62,651 nt of DNA from an uncultured Clostridia bacterium (lineage in GTDB: Bacteria; Bacillota; Clostridia; Oscillospirales; Ruminococcaceae), in the NCBI GenBank assembly GCA_947630555.1, contig CANRIA010000010.1:1-62651 (forward strand), given 5' to 3'. Below the pieces are notes generated by a model that ran no database searches, had not been told where the DNA came from, and saw only the letters and a program-made list of their open reading frames with translations. This document shows, piece after piece, positions 43,526 to 52,614 of this stretch. Each line of letters starts with the position of its first letter. The first letter of the stretch is position 1. A program made the position numbers and the translations under genes.

Positions 43526-44602
43526 ATGCATTACAATGTTGGTATCATCGGCGCGACGGGCATGGTCGGACAGAGATTTGCATCTCTTTTGGAAAACCAC
43601 CCTTGGTTTGAAGTAAAGGTGCTTGCGGCATCTTCAAGAACGGCAGGAAAGACTTACAAAGAGGCGGTCGGCGAGCGCTGGGCTATGGACACACCGATGC
43701 CCAAAGCTATGGAAGACATGGTTATTATGGATGCGCAGGCGGACGTTGAGAAGATCGCCTCAATGGTGGACTTTGTATTCTGCGCGGTGAATATGAAAAA
43801 AGACGAGATAAAGGCTTTGGAGGAGATGTACGCAAAGGCTGAGTGCCCCGTTATATCGAACAACTCTGCTCACAGGCACACCGATGACGTACCTATGGTA
43901 ATACCCGAGCTTAACCCCGAACACATTGAGATAATAAACGCGCAGAGAAAGCGCCTTGGCACAAAGAGGGGCTTTATTGCAGTAAAGTCCAACTGCTCGA
44001 TACAAAGCTATGTGCCTGCGCTTCACCCTCTTAGAAAATACGGCATTACAAAGGTGCTTGCCTGCACATATCAGGCTATTTCGGGCGCAGGAAAGACTTT
44101 CAAGACATGGCCCGAGATGATAGACAACGTTATCCCCTACATCGGCGGAGAGGAAGAAAAATCAAACCTTGAGCCGCTGAAAGTTTGGGGCAAAATTGAG
44201 GGCGACAAGATAGTTGATGCGACTGTGCCTTCTATTACAACGCAGTGCCTTAGAGTGCCTGTTTCTAACGGTCACATTGCGGCGGCTTTCGTATCTTTTG
44301 AAAACAAGCCCTCAAAAGATGAAATACTTAAAGCCTGGAAAGAATTTTCGGGCGTACCGCAGGAGCTTGAGCTGCCCTCTGCACCAAAGCAGTTTTTGAA
44401 TTATTTTGAAGAGGACGACCGCCCTCAGACTAAACTTGACAGAGACATGGAAGGCGGCATGGCAATATCTATAGGCAGGCTGCGCGAAGACACGCAGTAC
44501 GACTACAAATTCGTATGCCTCAGCCACAATACGCTGAGGGGTGCGGCAGGCGGCGCGGTCTTGCTTGCAGAGCTTTTGGCGGCTAAGGGATACTTGGACT
44601 AA
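43526..44602 (+). CDS. asd: Aspartate-semialdehyde dehydrogenase
   Basis: A 358-residue NADP-dependent enzyme that makes aspartate semialdehyde from aspartyl phosphate, the branch point to lysine, threonine and methionine. The N-terminal [13 protein letters not shown] nucleotide site, the [16 protein letters not shown] block with the catalytic Cys (near 155) and QAISGAGKT are present. It belongs to the archaeal/fungal-like class by length and motifs. AAGGAG precedes the ATG. It is the first gene of the lysine operon behind the riboswitch. Confidence 0.95.
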   Translation: MHYNVGIIGATGMVGQRFASLLENHPWFEVKVLAASSRTAGKTYKEAVGERWAMDTPMPKAMEDMVIMDAQADVEKIASMVDFVFCAVNMKKDEIKALEEMYAKAECPVISNNSAHRHTDDVPMVIPELNPEHIEIINAQRKRLGTKRGFIAVKSNCSIQSYVPALHPLRKYGITKVLACTYQAISGAGKTFKTWPEMIDNVIPYIGGEEEKSNLEPLKVWGKIEGDKIVDATVPSITTQCLRVPVSNGHIAAAFVSFENKPSKDEILKAWKEFSGVPQELELPSAPKQFLNYFEEDDRPQTKLDRDMEGGMAISIGRLREDTQYDYKFVCLSHNTLRGAAGGAVLLAELLAAKGYLD

Positions 44603-44626
44603 TCTATACAGAAAGGAACAAACTTT

Positions 44627-45517
44627 ATGAAGCCTATTATTTTTACGGGTGCGGCGGTGGCTATCGCTACACCTATGTATGAAGACGGAACGATAAATTT
44701 TGACGGTCTTGGAAGGCTTATTGACTTCAACATAGACAACGGCACTGATGCCATTGTTATTTGCGGAACGACGGGCGAAAGCGCGACCATGACGGACGAG
44801 GAGCACGTTGAGTGCATACGCTTCGCGGTTGAAAAGACGGCTAAAAGAGTGCCTGTTATTGCAGGTACGGGCTCTAACCACACAGAGTATGCCGTAAATC
44901 TTTCTAAGAAAGCTCAGGAGCTTGGCGCTGATGCTCTGCTGTGCGTTACGCCATACTACAACAAGACATCTCAGGCAGGGCTTGTGGCGCATTTTACTGC
45001 AATTGCAAACGCGGTTGACCTGCCGATAATTCTTTACAACGTGCCTTCAAGAACGGGCGTGAACATAACCCCCGAGACCTGCCAGAAGCTTTCAAAGGTT
45101 GAGAACATTGTGGCTGTAAAAGAGGCAAGCGGAAATATAAGTCAGGTGGCTAAAATTGCTGCGCTGTGCGGTGATGACCTGACGATATACAGCGGAAATG
45201 ACGACCAAATAGTGCCCATTATGGCTCTTGGCGGAAAGGGCGTTATATCGGTGCTTTCTAACTGTATGCCGTTTGAGACACACGAGATCTGCCAGCTTTG
45301 TCTTGACGGTAACTACGCCGAGGCGAACAAGAAGTTTTTAAATGTGCTTGAATTTGCAAACGCGCTTTTCTGCGATGTAAACCCCATTCCTGTAAAAGAG
45401 GCTTTGAACCTTATGGGCTTCAAGGCAGGGCCGTGCAGAATGCCGCTTGTTGAAATGAACGAAAACGGCAAGGCAACACTTAAAGCGGCTATGGAGAAGA
45501 TAGGTCTGCTGAAATAA
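44627..45517 (+). CDS. dapA: 4-hydroxy-tetrahydrodipicolinate synthase
   Basis: A 296-residue TIM-barrel aldolase that condenses pyruvate with aspartate semialdehyde. It has VAIATPMYEDGTINFDGL, CGTTGESATMTDEEH (the GTTGE loop), YYNKTSQAGLVAHF (Tyr relay), NVPSRTGVNI and VAVKEASGNI with the Schiff-base Lys near 165. It starts 24 bases after asd with AAAGGA, so it is co-transcribed. Lysine feedback residues cannot be judged here. Confidence 0.96.
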   Translation: MKPIIFTGAAVAIATPMYEDGTINFDGLGRLIDFNIDNGTDAIVICGTTGESATMTDEEHVECIRFAVEKTAKRVPVIAGTGSNHTEYAVNLSKKAQELGADALLCVTPYYNKTSQAGLVAHFTAIANAVDLPIILYNVPSRTGVNITPETCQKLSKVENIVAVKEASGNISQVAKIAALCGDDLTIYSGNDDQIVPIMALGGKGVISVLSNCMPFETHEICQLCLDGNYAEANKKFLNVLEFANALFCDVNPIPVKEALNLMGFKAGPCRMPLVEMNENGKATLKAAMEKIGLLK

Positions 45518-45580
45518 CATAAACGGGGATACGGTTCGCTGTATCCCCATACAAATATTATACATAAGAGGATAAAAAAT

Positions 45581-46339
45581 ATGGTGAACATTGTATTGTG
45601 CGGCGCTTTGGGCAAAATGGGCAGAGTGCTTGCAAACATTATTGCGGCGCGTGATGACTGCCGCGTTTGCGCAGGTATTGATATAGGCGAAGGAGCGGCT
45701 GATTTTCCTATTGTTAAAAAGCCGCAGGAGCTTGCAGAGAAACCCGATGTTATCATCGATTTTTCGCACCCTTCGGTACTTTCGGATCTTTTGGAATACT
45801 GCCTTACAAACAACGTGGCGCTGGTTGCTGCCACCACAGGCTATACCGATGAAGACATAGCTAAGATAAAATCGGCGGCGGAGCAGATACCCGTTTTCTT
45901 TACCTGGAATATGTCGCTTGGCATAAATCTTTTGTCAACGCTGGCGAAGACTGCCGCTAAAATTCTTGGCGGACAGTTTGACATTGAGATAGTTGAAAAG
46001 CACCACAATCAAAAGCTTGATGCCCCCAGCGGCACGGCTCTGATGCTTGCAAACGCTATAAATGAAGTTCTTGACGAGCCGAAAAGCTATATATACGACC
46101 GCCACTCACAGCGCAAGAAGAGATCTGAAAACGAGATCGGCATACACTCAATACGCGGCGGCACAATTGTCGGCGAACATGAGATAATATTTGCAGGTCG
46201 TGACGAAGTGATTACGCTTTCGCATCAGGCGGCTTCTAAAGAAGTGTTTGCGGTGGGTGCTGTAAACGCGGCTGTGTATCTTTCAAAAATGGGCGCAGGC
46301 ATTTATGATATGTCAGACCTTATGAAAGATGTAAAGTAA
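45581..46339 (+). CDS. dapB: 4-hydroxy-tetrahydrodipicolinate reductase
   Basis: A 252-residue NAD(P)H-dependent reductase that forms tetrahydrodipicolinate. NIVLCGALGKMGRV is the nucleotide-binding loop. VIDFSHPSVLSDL, ATTGYTDEDIA, and the active-site block VEKHHNQKLDAPSGTALML (His/Lys catalytic) follow, and then RGGTIVGEHEIIFAG. It begins 63 bases after dapA with an AGAGG site. Confidence 0.96.
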   Translation: MVNIVLCGALGKMGRVLANIIAARDDCRVCAGIDIGEGAADFPIVKKPQELAEKPDVIIDFSHPSVLSDLLEYCLTNNVALVAATTGYTDEDIAKIKSAAEQIPVFFTWNMSLGINLLSTLAKTAAKILGGQFDIEIVEKHHNQKLDAPSGTALMLANAINEVLDEPKSYIYDRHSQRKKRSENEIGIHSIRGGTIVGEHEIIFAGRDEVITLSHQAASKEVFAVGAVNAAVYLSKMGAGIYDMSDLMKDVK

Positions 46340-46351
46340 AGGCGGCAGAGT

Positions 46352-46747
46352 ATGAAAGCAAGGATTCAGACTAAAATAGCCCCGACTGCGCTGCTTTACA
46401 ATCTTGAAAACAGGCGCTCTTATGATGTTGCGCAGATATGCAGCGAGGCAGGCGTTCACCCTGTGCAGCTTGATACGATGAGCGCGGTGTATTCGGTGGG
46501 GTATTTGTGCGGATATAAGGGCTTTTCGGGAGAAATTATGAACTGCGAGATTCCGCAGAGCGAGGCGATTGTTTTCTCGGGCGTTGAAAGGCAGACTATG
46601 AATGAAATACTTCAGCGGCTGCGCGAGAGCAAAAACACCGTTGACTTAAAATGCGTTGTGACCGACACCAACAAGGCTTGGGCGCTGGGCGCGCTGGTGG
46701 CAGAACTTGAAAAAGAGCACAAAATAATGCACGGTGTGCAGTCATGA
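46352..46747 (+). CDS. DUF3783-like protein, unknown function
   Basis: 131 residues, soluble. The first part is NLENRRSYDVAQICSEAGVHPVQL, the middle has VIVFSGVERQTMNEILQRLRE-like sequence (AIVFSGVERQTM), and the last part LKCVVTDTNKAWALGALVAELEKEH. This arrangement resembles DUF3783 proteins, but the assignment is by pattern only. It follows dapB by 12 bases with AAAGGCGG and overlaps the next gene by 4 bases (ATGA), so it is translationally coupled to it. Confidence 0.75.
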   Translation: MKARIQTKIAPTALLYNLENRRSYDVAQICSEAGVHPVQLDTMSAVYSVGYLCGYKGFSGEIMNCEIPQSEAIVFSGVERQTMNEILQRLRESKNTVDLKCVVTDTNKAWALGALVAELEKEHKIMHGVQS

Positions 46748-47556
46748 ACAGGGTGCTTTGCTCAACAGGTGCGCTGCTTGGCAGACCAAACGGCAGGCGC
46801 TTTGAACTGCTGCATAAGCTTGTGCCGCTGATAAACTGCGACGGCATTGAGTTTATGATGTACGACAGCTGGTATGACAGGGCGGACGAGCTTTTGCGCG
46901 TGCTGAAAAGCCTTCGTGTGCCCCTACCTGTTATGCACTTTGAAAAGCACATAGGCGAGTTTGTAACTAAGGGCGAATTTTCACAGGCAAGCCGCAGGTT
47001 TGAACTCAACTGCCGCATTGCAAACGAGATAGGCGCAGGCATGGCAGTTTTGCATTTGTGGAACGGCGTTCTTTCGGACAGCAATTTTGAAAACAGTCTT
47101 AAAGGGTATGAATACTTGCGAAAGATCGCTGAAAAGTATAAAATAGATCTGCTGGTGGAAAATGTAGTCTGCCACGAAAAAGACCCTATTACGCGCCTAC
47201 AGCAGCTTATAGATACATACCCCGATGCAGGGCTTATTTATGATACAAAAATGGCTGCTTTTCACGGTCAAGACGAGATATTCTGCGGTGATGGATACCA
47301 AAAGCTGTGGCAGAATGTAAGGCATCTGCACGTTAATGATTACGGCGGAAAATACATGGAATGGCAGGCGCTTAAAACTCTGCCTGTGGGCATGGGGCAT
47401 ATTGATTTTGAAAAATTCTTTAAAAAGCTGAAAAGCGTTGGTTACACGGGCTGCCTTACCGCAGAGGCGACAGCTTTTGACCAAAATGGCACGGTGGACA
47501 CAGCGCTTTTAAATGATTGTCTAGATAAAATAAGGGCATATCTTGATCGGAGTTGA
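46744..47556 (+). CDS. Sugar phosphate isomerase/epimerase family protein (xylose isomerase-like TIM barrel)
   Basis: A 270-residue TIM barrel of the AP-endonuclease-2/sugar epimerase superfamily. Metal ligands fit FMMYDSWYD near 38, MHFEKHIGEF near 60, LVENVVCHEK near 138, LIYDTKMAAFHGQDEIF near 161, and HLHVNDYGG near 200, with GHIDFEKFFKKL and CLTAEATAFDQNG at the end. The substrate is unknown. It overlaps the upstream gene by 4 bases and ends within the ribosome-site region of the CapA-like gene. Confidence 0.85.
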   Translation: MNRVLCSTGALLGRPNGRRFELLHKLVPLINCDGIEFMMYDSWYDRADELLRVLKSLRVPLPVMHFEKHIGEFVTKGEFSQASRRFELNCRIANEIGAGMAVLHLWNGVLSDSNFENSLKGYEYLRKIAEKYKIDLLVENVVCHEKDPITRLQQLIDTYPDAGLIYDTKMAAFHGQDEIFCGDGYQKLWQNVRHLHVNDYGGKYMEWQALKTLPVGMGHIDFEKFFKKLKSVGYTGCLTAEATAFDQNGTVDTALLNDCLDKIRAYLDRS

Positions 47557-47560
47557 TAGC

Positions 47561-48952
47561 ATGAAATTGCGAAAAATGGCTGCTTTTGCCGTCTCGCTGA
47601 TGATGACATTCCAGATGACGGCGTGCAACGAGATAGCCAAAAAAGAGATAAAGCCGCAAGGTGACGGCAGCAGTTTAAGCGGCACGGACAGTTTCGGGGG
47701 GGTAAGTGAAACTGATGTTTCAAATTCTTCGCCGCAGGTAACGCCTGCGCAGCTTCAGCAGCTTTTTCAGGGGTTTGATTCGGGGCTGGAGGCGAGCAGC
47801 GACTTTTTTGAATGGTGCGTTGAGTTCACCGAAGACCCACTTCTTCTTGACAAGATAAACGAGGCGTTCAAAAGCGGCGAATTTTCGGCGCAAAAGTGGT
47901 TTGAGCTGACGGGAATGACCGTAAAGGTGACTAATGATTACTACACGGGCGCGGTATACAACACCGACAACATTGTTGTTATGCCCTCAAACGGTGAGGA
48001 CGGCATTCAGCTGACTTTTGGCGGAGATATAAGCCTTGCCGACAACTGGACGGTTATGGACTACTACAAGACCACGAGCGGCATATCGGAGTGCATTTCG
48101 CCGTTTCTTATTGACAAAATGAAGGCGGCTGACATTGCCATGCTGAACAACGAATTTTGCTTTTCAACGCGCGGCGAGCGCATACCCGAAAAGGCGTTTT
48201 GCTTTATTGCAGACCCCTCGCACGTTTCTATTTACGGCGAAATGGGCATTGATATTGTTGACTTGGCGAACAACCACTGCTATGATTACGGGCCTGACTC
48301 GTTTACTGATACGCTTGCAACTCTTGACGGAGCGAACATAAAGCACGTTGGCGCAGGTGAGAATATTGAAGATGCGAAGAAGCCTATCTATTACATTATA
48401 GAGGGCAGAAAGATAGCATACGTTGCGGCGACGAGGGCAGAAAAATGGACTGCTCTTACGCCCGAAGCGACGGAGACGACCTCCGGCACGCTGAGATGCT
48501 ACGAACCCGATGCGTTTATTGAGGTGATAAAAGAGGCGAAGAAAAACGCCGACCTTGTTATTGCGAACGTTCACTGGGGCACTGAGGACAGCCACGAACT
48601 TGAGGACGTTCAGCCGGAGACGGGTTATATGTACGTTGATGCAGGCGCGGATCTGATAATCGGCTCGCACGCGCACTGTTTGCAGGGTATTGAGTATTAC
48701 AAGGGCGTGCCGATTTTCTACAACTTGGGCAACTTTTGGTTCAGCCACTATGACATTGACACGGGCCTTGTGGGCGTTACGATAAACGACGATAACTCGC
48801 TTGAATGCACCTTCTACCCTGCCACACAGCGCGACTGCAAAACGACCTATGTTGGCGGCGAGGCTGAGGGGCAGCGAATAATTGATGCGCTGAACAGCTA
48901 TAACATCAACGCGACTGTTGCAGCAGACGGTGTTGTGACGGAGGATAAGTAA
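47561..48952 (+). CDS. CapA family lipoprotein (PGA_cap metallophosphatase-like)
   Basis: 463 residues. A signal sequence with lipobox MTAC (Cys about 22) is followed by a spacer and a calcineurin-like CapA domain (about 150-440). Landmarks are LTFGGDISLAD (metal ligands near 152), MLNNEFCFSTRG, DIVDLANNHCYDYG with the NNH, VIANVHWGTE near 345, and DLIIGSHAHCLQGIEYYKGVPIFYNLGNFWF near 375-405. Relatives take part in polyglutamate capsule and related wall processes. The ATG 47561 is chosen because GGAG lies 9 bases upstream; a TTG 6 codons earlier does not have one. The end of this gene is duplicated downstream. Confidence 0.88.
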   Translation: MKLRKMAAFAVSLMMTFQMTACNEIAKKEIKPQGDGSSLSGTDSFGGVSETDVSNSSPQVTPAQLQQLFQGFDSGLEASSDFFEWCVEFTEDPLLLDKINEAFKSGEFSAQKWFELTGMTVKVTNDYYTGAVYNTDNIVVMPSNGEDGIQLTFGGDISLADNWTVMDYYKTTSGISECISPFLIDKMKAADIAMLNNEFCFSTRGERIPEKAFCFIADPSHVSIYGEMGIDIVDLANNHCYDYGPDSFTDTLATLDGANIKHVGAGENIEDAKKPIYYIIEGRKIAYVAATRAEKWTALTPEATETTSGTLRCYEPDAFIEVIKEAKKNADLVIANVHWGTEDSHELEDVQPETGYMYVDAGADLIIGSHAHCLQGIEYYKGVPIFYNLGNFWFSHYDIDTGLVGVTINDDNSLECTFYPATQRDCKTTYVGGEAEGQRIIDALNSYNINATVAADGVVTEDK

Positions 48953-49481
48953 TTTTTCGCCGTGTATCAAAGGCAGTACCGACAAGAAACTGTTTGAATA
49001 TAAATTCGCACTCATTGTACTATCCACGGACGCCAGAAGAATATTCTGCCAGCGCTCTCTCTGTTTGGGCGCGTATTAGAAGTAAAAGACACGAAGCGCT
49101 ATCCTTGCAACGGCAAGCGCCGCGCTTTCTCAATTTCTTTGCTTGCTGTACCAACACGCCGTGCCCCTAAAAATTTTCTACACCAAGAAAGCCGGAAGAA
49201 TATTCTGCCGGCTTTTCTTTTGGGAGATTTGTTGGTCAGGATATATTATTGTCCCAAAAATCCGTATAAATCGCAGCACGGACAGAAGCAGCTTTATTGC
49301 CTCTCACCCTTAAATCTCTTGCTTCTGATAGCTCCCTCAGCACCCCCAAAAAATAAAAAAGCACTGCGCATCGCCCTTTGCGAAGCTGGAAGAATATTCT
49401 GCCGCTGAATTTCTTTGTGCGGTATGTTCTTGTGTAGGTTTATGATTTCACGTTATACTCTTCCACTCTACGGTGAGCGCT

Positions 49482-49508
49482 GACGGGGTCGTGACGGAGG
49501 ATAAATAG
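49482..49508 (+). pseudogene. Fragment of a CapA-like gene 3' end, copy 1
   Basis: GAC through TAG decodes as the last residues DGVVTEDK and stop of the CapA-like protein with synonymous changes (GGG GTC, AAA, TAG). Upstream a few residues (TVSA) still resemble the parent and then homology ends. It has no start codon. Confidence 0.7.
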
Positions 49509-49849
49509 GGACGAAACTTCCCTACCGCATTAGTTCATAGCCCCTAAATTTCAGTTTGCCCTATAGCCGTGTGGAAGAATATTCTGCCATCAAACTTCTT
49601 TTTTGGGGTTGAAATATATAGGTTGGAATTAGAAGCAGGATAGCAAAATGCACGAAGCGCTATCCTTGCAACGGCAAGCGCCGCGCTTTCTCAATTTCTT
49701 TGCTTGCTGTACCAACACGCCGTGTCCCTAAAAATTTCTACACCAAGAAAACTGTGGAAGAATATTCTGCCGCTGAATTTCTTTGTGTGGTATGTTCTTG
49801 TGTAGGTTTATGATTTCACGTTATACTCTTCCACTCTACGGTGAGCGCT

Positions 49850-49876
49850 GACGGGGTCGCGACGGAGGATAAGTAA
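49850..49876 (+). pseudogene. Fragment of a CapA-like gene 3' end, copy 2
   Basis: Decodes as DGVATEDK and stop, again matching the parent's terminus with small changes; part of the second block 2 copy. Confidence 0.7.
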
Positions 49877-49928
49877 ATAAAAAAGTCGGGCTTAATGTCC
49901 GACTTTTGTTTTGTTCAGTTTTACAGCT

Positions 49929-50843
49929 TTACAGCTTATTTCCGCACTCCGAGCAAAAGCGCGTGCCGCCCGGTTCAACGTTGCCGCACTTTGAGCACAC
50001 CACGCTGTCGGCAGGTGAAACAGCCTCTACCTTTGGTGCGCCAAACTGCGTTCCGCACTCCGAGCAAAAACGCGTTCCCTCGGGCTCTTTATTGCCGCAG
50101 TTAGGGCACACAAGAGGTTTTTCTTCAGCAGTTTTCTCTTTAGTCTCAGGCTGGGCGGTTTCCTGCTCCGCAGGTGCTGCGACAGCAGCAATTTCTTCTG
50201 CCTTAGCTTCTTCGTTAGGCTCGGCAGGTGCTTCTTTCACTGTTTCGGCAGGCTTTTCTGCTGCAGGCTCAGCAGGTTCTTCAAGCTTTGCGCCGCAGTT
50301 TGCGCAGAATTTCATATCGCCGGGCTGGGTTATGCCGCATTTGGGGCACACCTTTGTTTCCTCGACCGCCTGCACCTCTTCGGGCATTTTAGTGCCGCAC
50401 TGCGAGCAGAATTTTGTATCTGCATCTTCAATACTGCCACATTTAATGCACTTTTTCTTGCCCTCGGGCACTGTTTCGGCGGCGGTTGGCATAACGACCT
50501 TTGCGCCGCAGTTTGCGCAGAACGACGAATTTACCGACACGTCGGCGCCGCAGTTTGAGCAGGGCACTATGCCCTTTGCCAGCTTGACTTTCAGCTCAAG
50601 GTCGTGTATTTCGTCATTGAGCTTGTCAATTTCGCCGCACATTCTGTCAAGTTCGGCAGTCGATACATTGCCGCGGTTGTCGTAGTAATACTTGCCCATA
50701 TCCTCATAGGTCTTTTTTATGTTGTTTTTCGCGGTGTTTATCTGGCTGTTGAGCTTCGCTGTGCCTGCAAAAGTTTTGGTGGAGTCCGAAACGCTGGTAA
50801 CGCCTGCGGAGATAGTCTGCCCTATTTTATCAAAAAATGCCAT
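49929..50843 (-). CDS. Zinc-ribbon repeat protein with helical N-terminus
   Basis: 304 residues. A coiled-coil-like N-terminal region (about 1-75, starting AFFDKIGQTISAGVTSVSDS) is followed by five CxxC...CxxC zinc ribbons separated by Glu/Ala/Pro-rich linkers. The ribbons are CSNCGADVSVNSSFCANCG, CIKCG...FCSQCG, CPKCG...FCANCG, CPNCG...FCSECG and CSKCG...FCSECG. It has no signal peptide or membrane segment. Proteins of this kind may bridge proteins or bind RNA; the function is unknown. The start has AAAGGAAG upstream. Confidence 0.85.
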   Translation of the reverse strand: MAFFDKIGQTISAGVTSVSDSTKTFAGTAKLNSQINTAKNNIKKTYEDMGKYYYDNRGNVSTAELDRMCGEIDKLNDEIHDLELKVKLAKGIVPCSNCGADVSVNSSFCANCGAKVVMPTAAETVPEGKKKCIKCGSIEDADTKFCSQCGTKMPEEVQAVEETKVCPKCGITQPGDMKFCANCGAKLEEPAEPAAEKPAETVKEAPAEPNEEAKAEEIAAVAAPAEQETAQPETKEKTAEEKPLVCPNCGNKEPEGTRFCSECGTQFGAPKVEAVSPADSVVCSKCGNVEPGGTRFCSECGNKL

Positions 50844-50972
50844 AAATATTCTTCCTTTCAGCAATATACTCTATTATAATTATATTTTGATAACGCAAAA
50901 AAGTCAAGGGGCAATTTTAACGCCTTGACTTTTTCTTTATTTTGTATAAAATTTCAATGCCGCTATTGTACA

Positions 50973-52514
50973 CTATTCCGAAACCGCTGTGACTTCTTGT
51001 GTTGGCACGGCAGTTTGCGCCGGGGTAGTTACTTCTGCGGTACTGCTTTCGCTGCCAGTTGGTGAAGTGCCTTCTTCCGGGGTAGTTACGTCGGCAGGCA
51101 GTTCATCGCTTACAGATGTTTCTGTAGCCGTTATAGTTTCTTCCTCGCTGTTTTTACCGTCTGTTTGCTCCGTCACGCTGCTTTCGGGTGCTTTAACGGT
51201 ACTGTCAGAAGGTGATGCTTCCTGCAAGCCCGAAATATCCACAAGTTTTCCATAGCGTTCCTCGGCGGCTTTATTTACTGAAGAAACGCCCACTGCAGTG
51301 CCGCTGTAATAGTAGCGCAGTATCTGGTCATATTTCAGACCATCTTTTGTAGACAGCATTTGCGCTCCCCACTGGGACATTCCTACGCCATGCCCATAGC
51401 CGTATGTAGTAAAGCAAAAAGTTCCGTTACTATATGAAATATCGAACGCTGTAGAAAGCATGGTATTCGTACCTATAATATCTCTGAGCGCGGCACCGGT
51501 CAGATATTCTGTAGTGCCGTTTGATGAATACTTATCCTTGCCGGCAATTTTCACACCTGTTACATACTTGCCATAAGAACGACCGGTTATCTCAAACCAG
51601 TTCTGAACGTCAGCAGGGTCGAGCGTTATGTCCGTGCCTGCCTCAATAAGGCTTTTTACCCGTGCGGCTGATATATATGTTTTTACGCCATAGTTGGGGT
51701 CAATGTTGTCATACTTGCCTACCACCGGTTTCATATAGGGCAGAGACTTTGACCAAACATACTCGCTGCCGATAGAATTGCCGCCTGTAGATGCGCAAAA
51801 CAGCGCGTTTATAGGTGCTCCGCCATAGCTGCACACCTGTCCTTCTACAGACTTAACTATTCTTTCAACTCTGTCGCTATAGCTGCCTGCGACCGCCACC
51901 ACGGGCAGCATACCGTTGGCGTCGCAGTAGCGTATATACGAATATATCGCCACGGTCTGCGCTTTCATAGCCTCATCAGAAAAGCTGCCATAAAGTTCCC
52001 CTGCCAGCACCCTGCAAACTAAATCATACGCGTTATCTGAGATTATCTCGCCGGTATCGACCGAACGCACGGTATAATACTCTTTTGAAATATCCCTTGT
52101 GCCATACTCGGCGTGGGGATATATAATTCCTTCGGCGGCTTTAGCGCCCTGGGCGGCTGTTACTTCAAAGCTTATATCGGGATATTTTACTTCTTCCTGC
52201 GGTTTTTCAACGTTTTCTTTTGTAACTTCAATATCCTTATGTGTATATTCCACAAGTTCATAGTCTTCTATGCCTGCTTTCCACCACGATTCAACTGCAT
52301 ACTTAGTCTGCGGTTTGGTTTGCACGGCTATCTGCGCCGGTTTTGAGGTATTATCGTCGCTTTTTGCCGCATTTACCAAAGCCATAGGCATAACGCCCGT
52401 AACTGTCAGCCCAAGCACTGCCGCGCCCAGCCCGACGTGCGAGCACAAGCGGCTGAACGTTTTTTTGTTTTCTTTTATATTTCTGATACATTTAAAACGC
52501 TCTGCAAGCCCCAT
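50973..52514 (-). CDS. SpoIID/LytB domain protein
   Basis: 513 residues. An N-terminal cytoplasmic tail and one hydrophobic segment (about 27-48) act as a signal or anchor. A linker precedes the SpoIID domain (about 150-410) with LVCRVLAGELYGSFSDEAMKAQTVAIYSYI, ALFCASTGGNSIGSEYVWSKSLPYMKPVVG and GYGHGVGMSQWGAQML. A Ser/Thr/Glu-rich C-terminal tail ends the protein. SpoIID proteins are peptidoglycan lytic transglycosylases in sporulation; this one sits with other wall enzymes and may work on vegetative wall. The AAAGGA site is 11 bases from the ATG. A hydrolase gene lies upstream on the same strand. Confidence 0.9.
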   Translation of the reverse strand: MGLAERFKCIRNIKENKKTFSRLCSHVGLGAAVLGLTVTGVMPMALVNAAKSDDNTSKPAQIAVQTKPQTKYAVESWWKAGIEDYELVEYTHKDIEVTKENVEKPQEEVKYPDISFEVTAAQGAKAAEGIIYPHAEYGTRDISKEYYTVRSVDTGEIISDNAYDLVCRVLAGELYGSFSDEAMKAQTVAIYSYIRYCDANGMLPVVAVAGSYSDRVERIVKSVEGQVCSYGGAPINALFCASTGGNSIGSEYVWSKSLPYMKPVVGKYDNIDPNYGVKTYISAARVKSLIEAGTDITLDPADVQNWFEITGRSYGKYVTGVKIAGKDKYSSNGTTEYLTGAALRDIIGTNTMLSTAFDISYSNGTFCFTTYGYGHGVGMSQWGAQMLSTKDGLKYDQILRYYYSGTAVGVSSVNKAAEERYGKLVDISGLQEASPSDSTVKAPESSVTEQTDGKNSEEETITATETSVSDELPADVTTPEEGTSPTGSESSTAEVTTPAQTAVPTQEVTAVSE

Positions 52515-52614
52515 GTTGTCAATTGTCCTTTCTTTTTACTGTCCTTTTATATACTCTTTAAAACGCGCAAAAAAGCCAAGACCTTGATCCTGACTTTTGC
52601 GCTATTACAGTCTG

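Larger units (their letters stand above)
48953..49928. repeat. Repeat region with five AGAATATTCT hairpins and duplicated blocks
   Basis: AGAATATTCT-core hairpins lie at 49035-49050, 49194-49209, 49388-49403, 49573-49588 and 49756-49771. Block 1 (49089-49190, ACGAAGCGCTATCCTTGC onward) recurs at 49650-49750. Block 2 (49404-49508, GCTGAATTTCTTTGTG onward) recurs at 49772-49876. In the first copy about 200 bases separate two hairpins that are fused into one in the second copy. The 49194 hairpin, AAAGCCGG...CCGGCTTTTC, could act as a terminator for the CapA-like gene. Confidence 0.8.
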
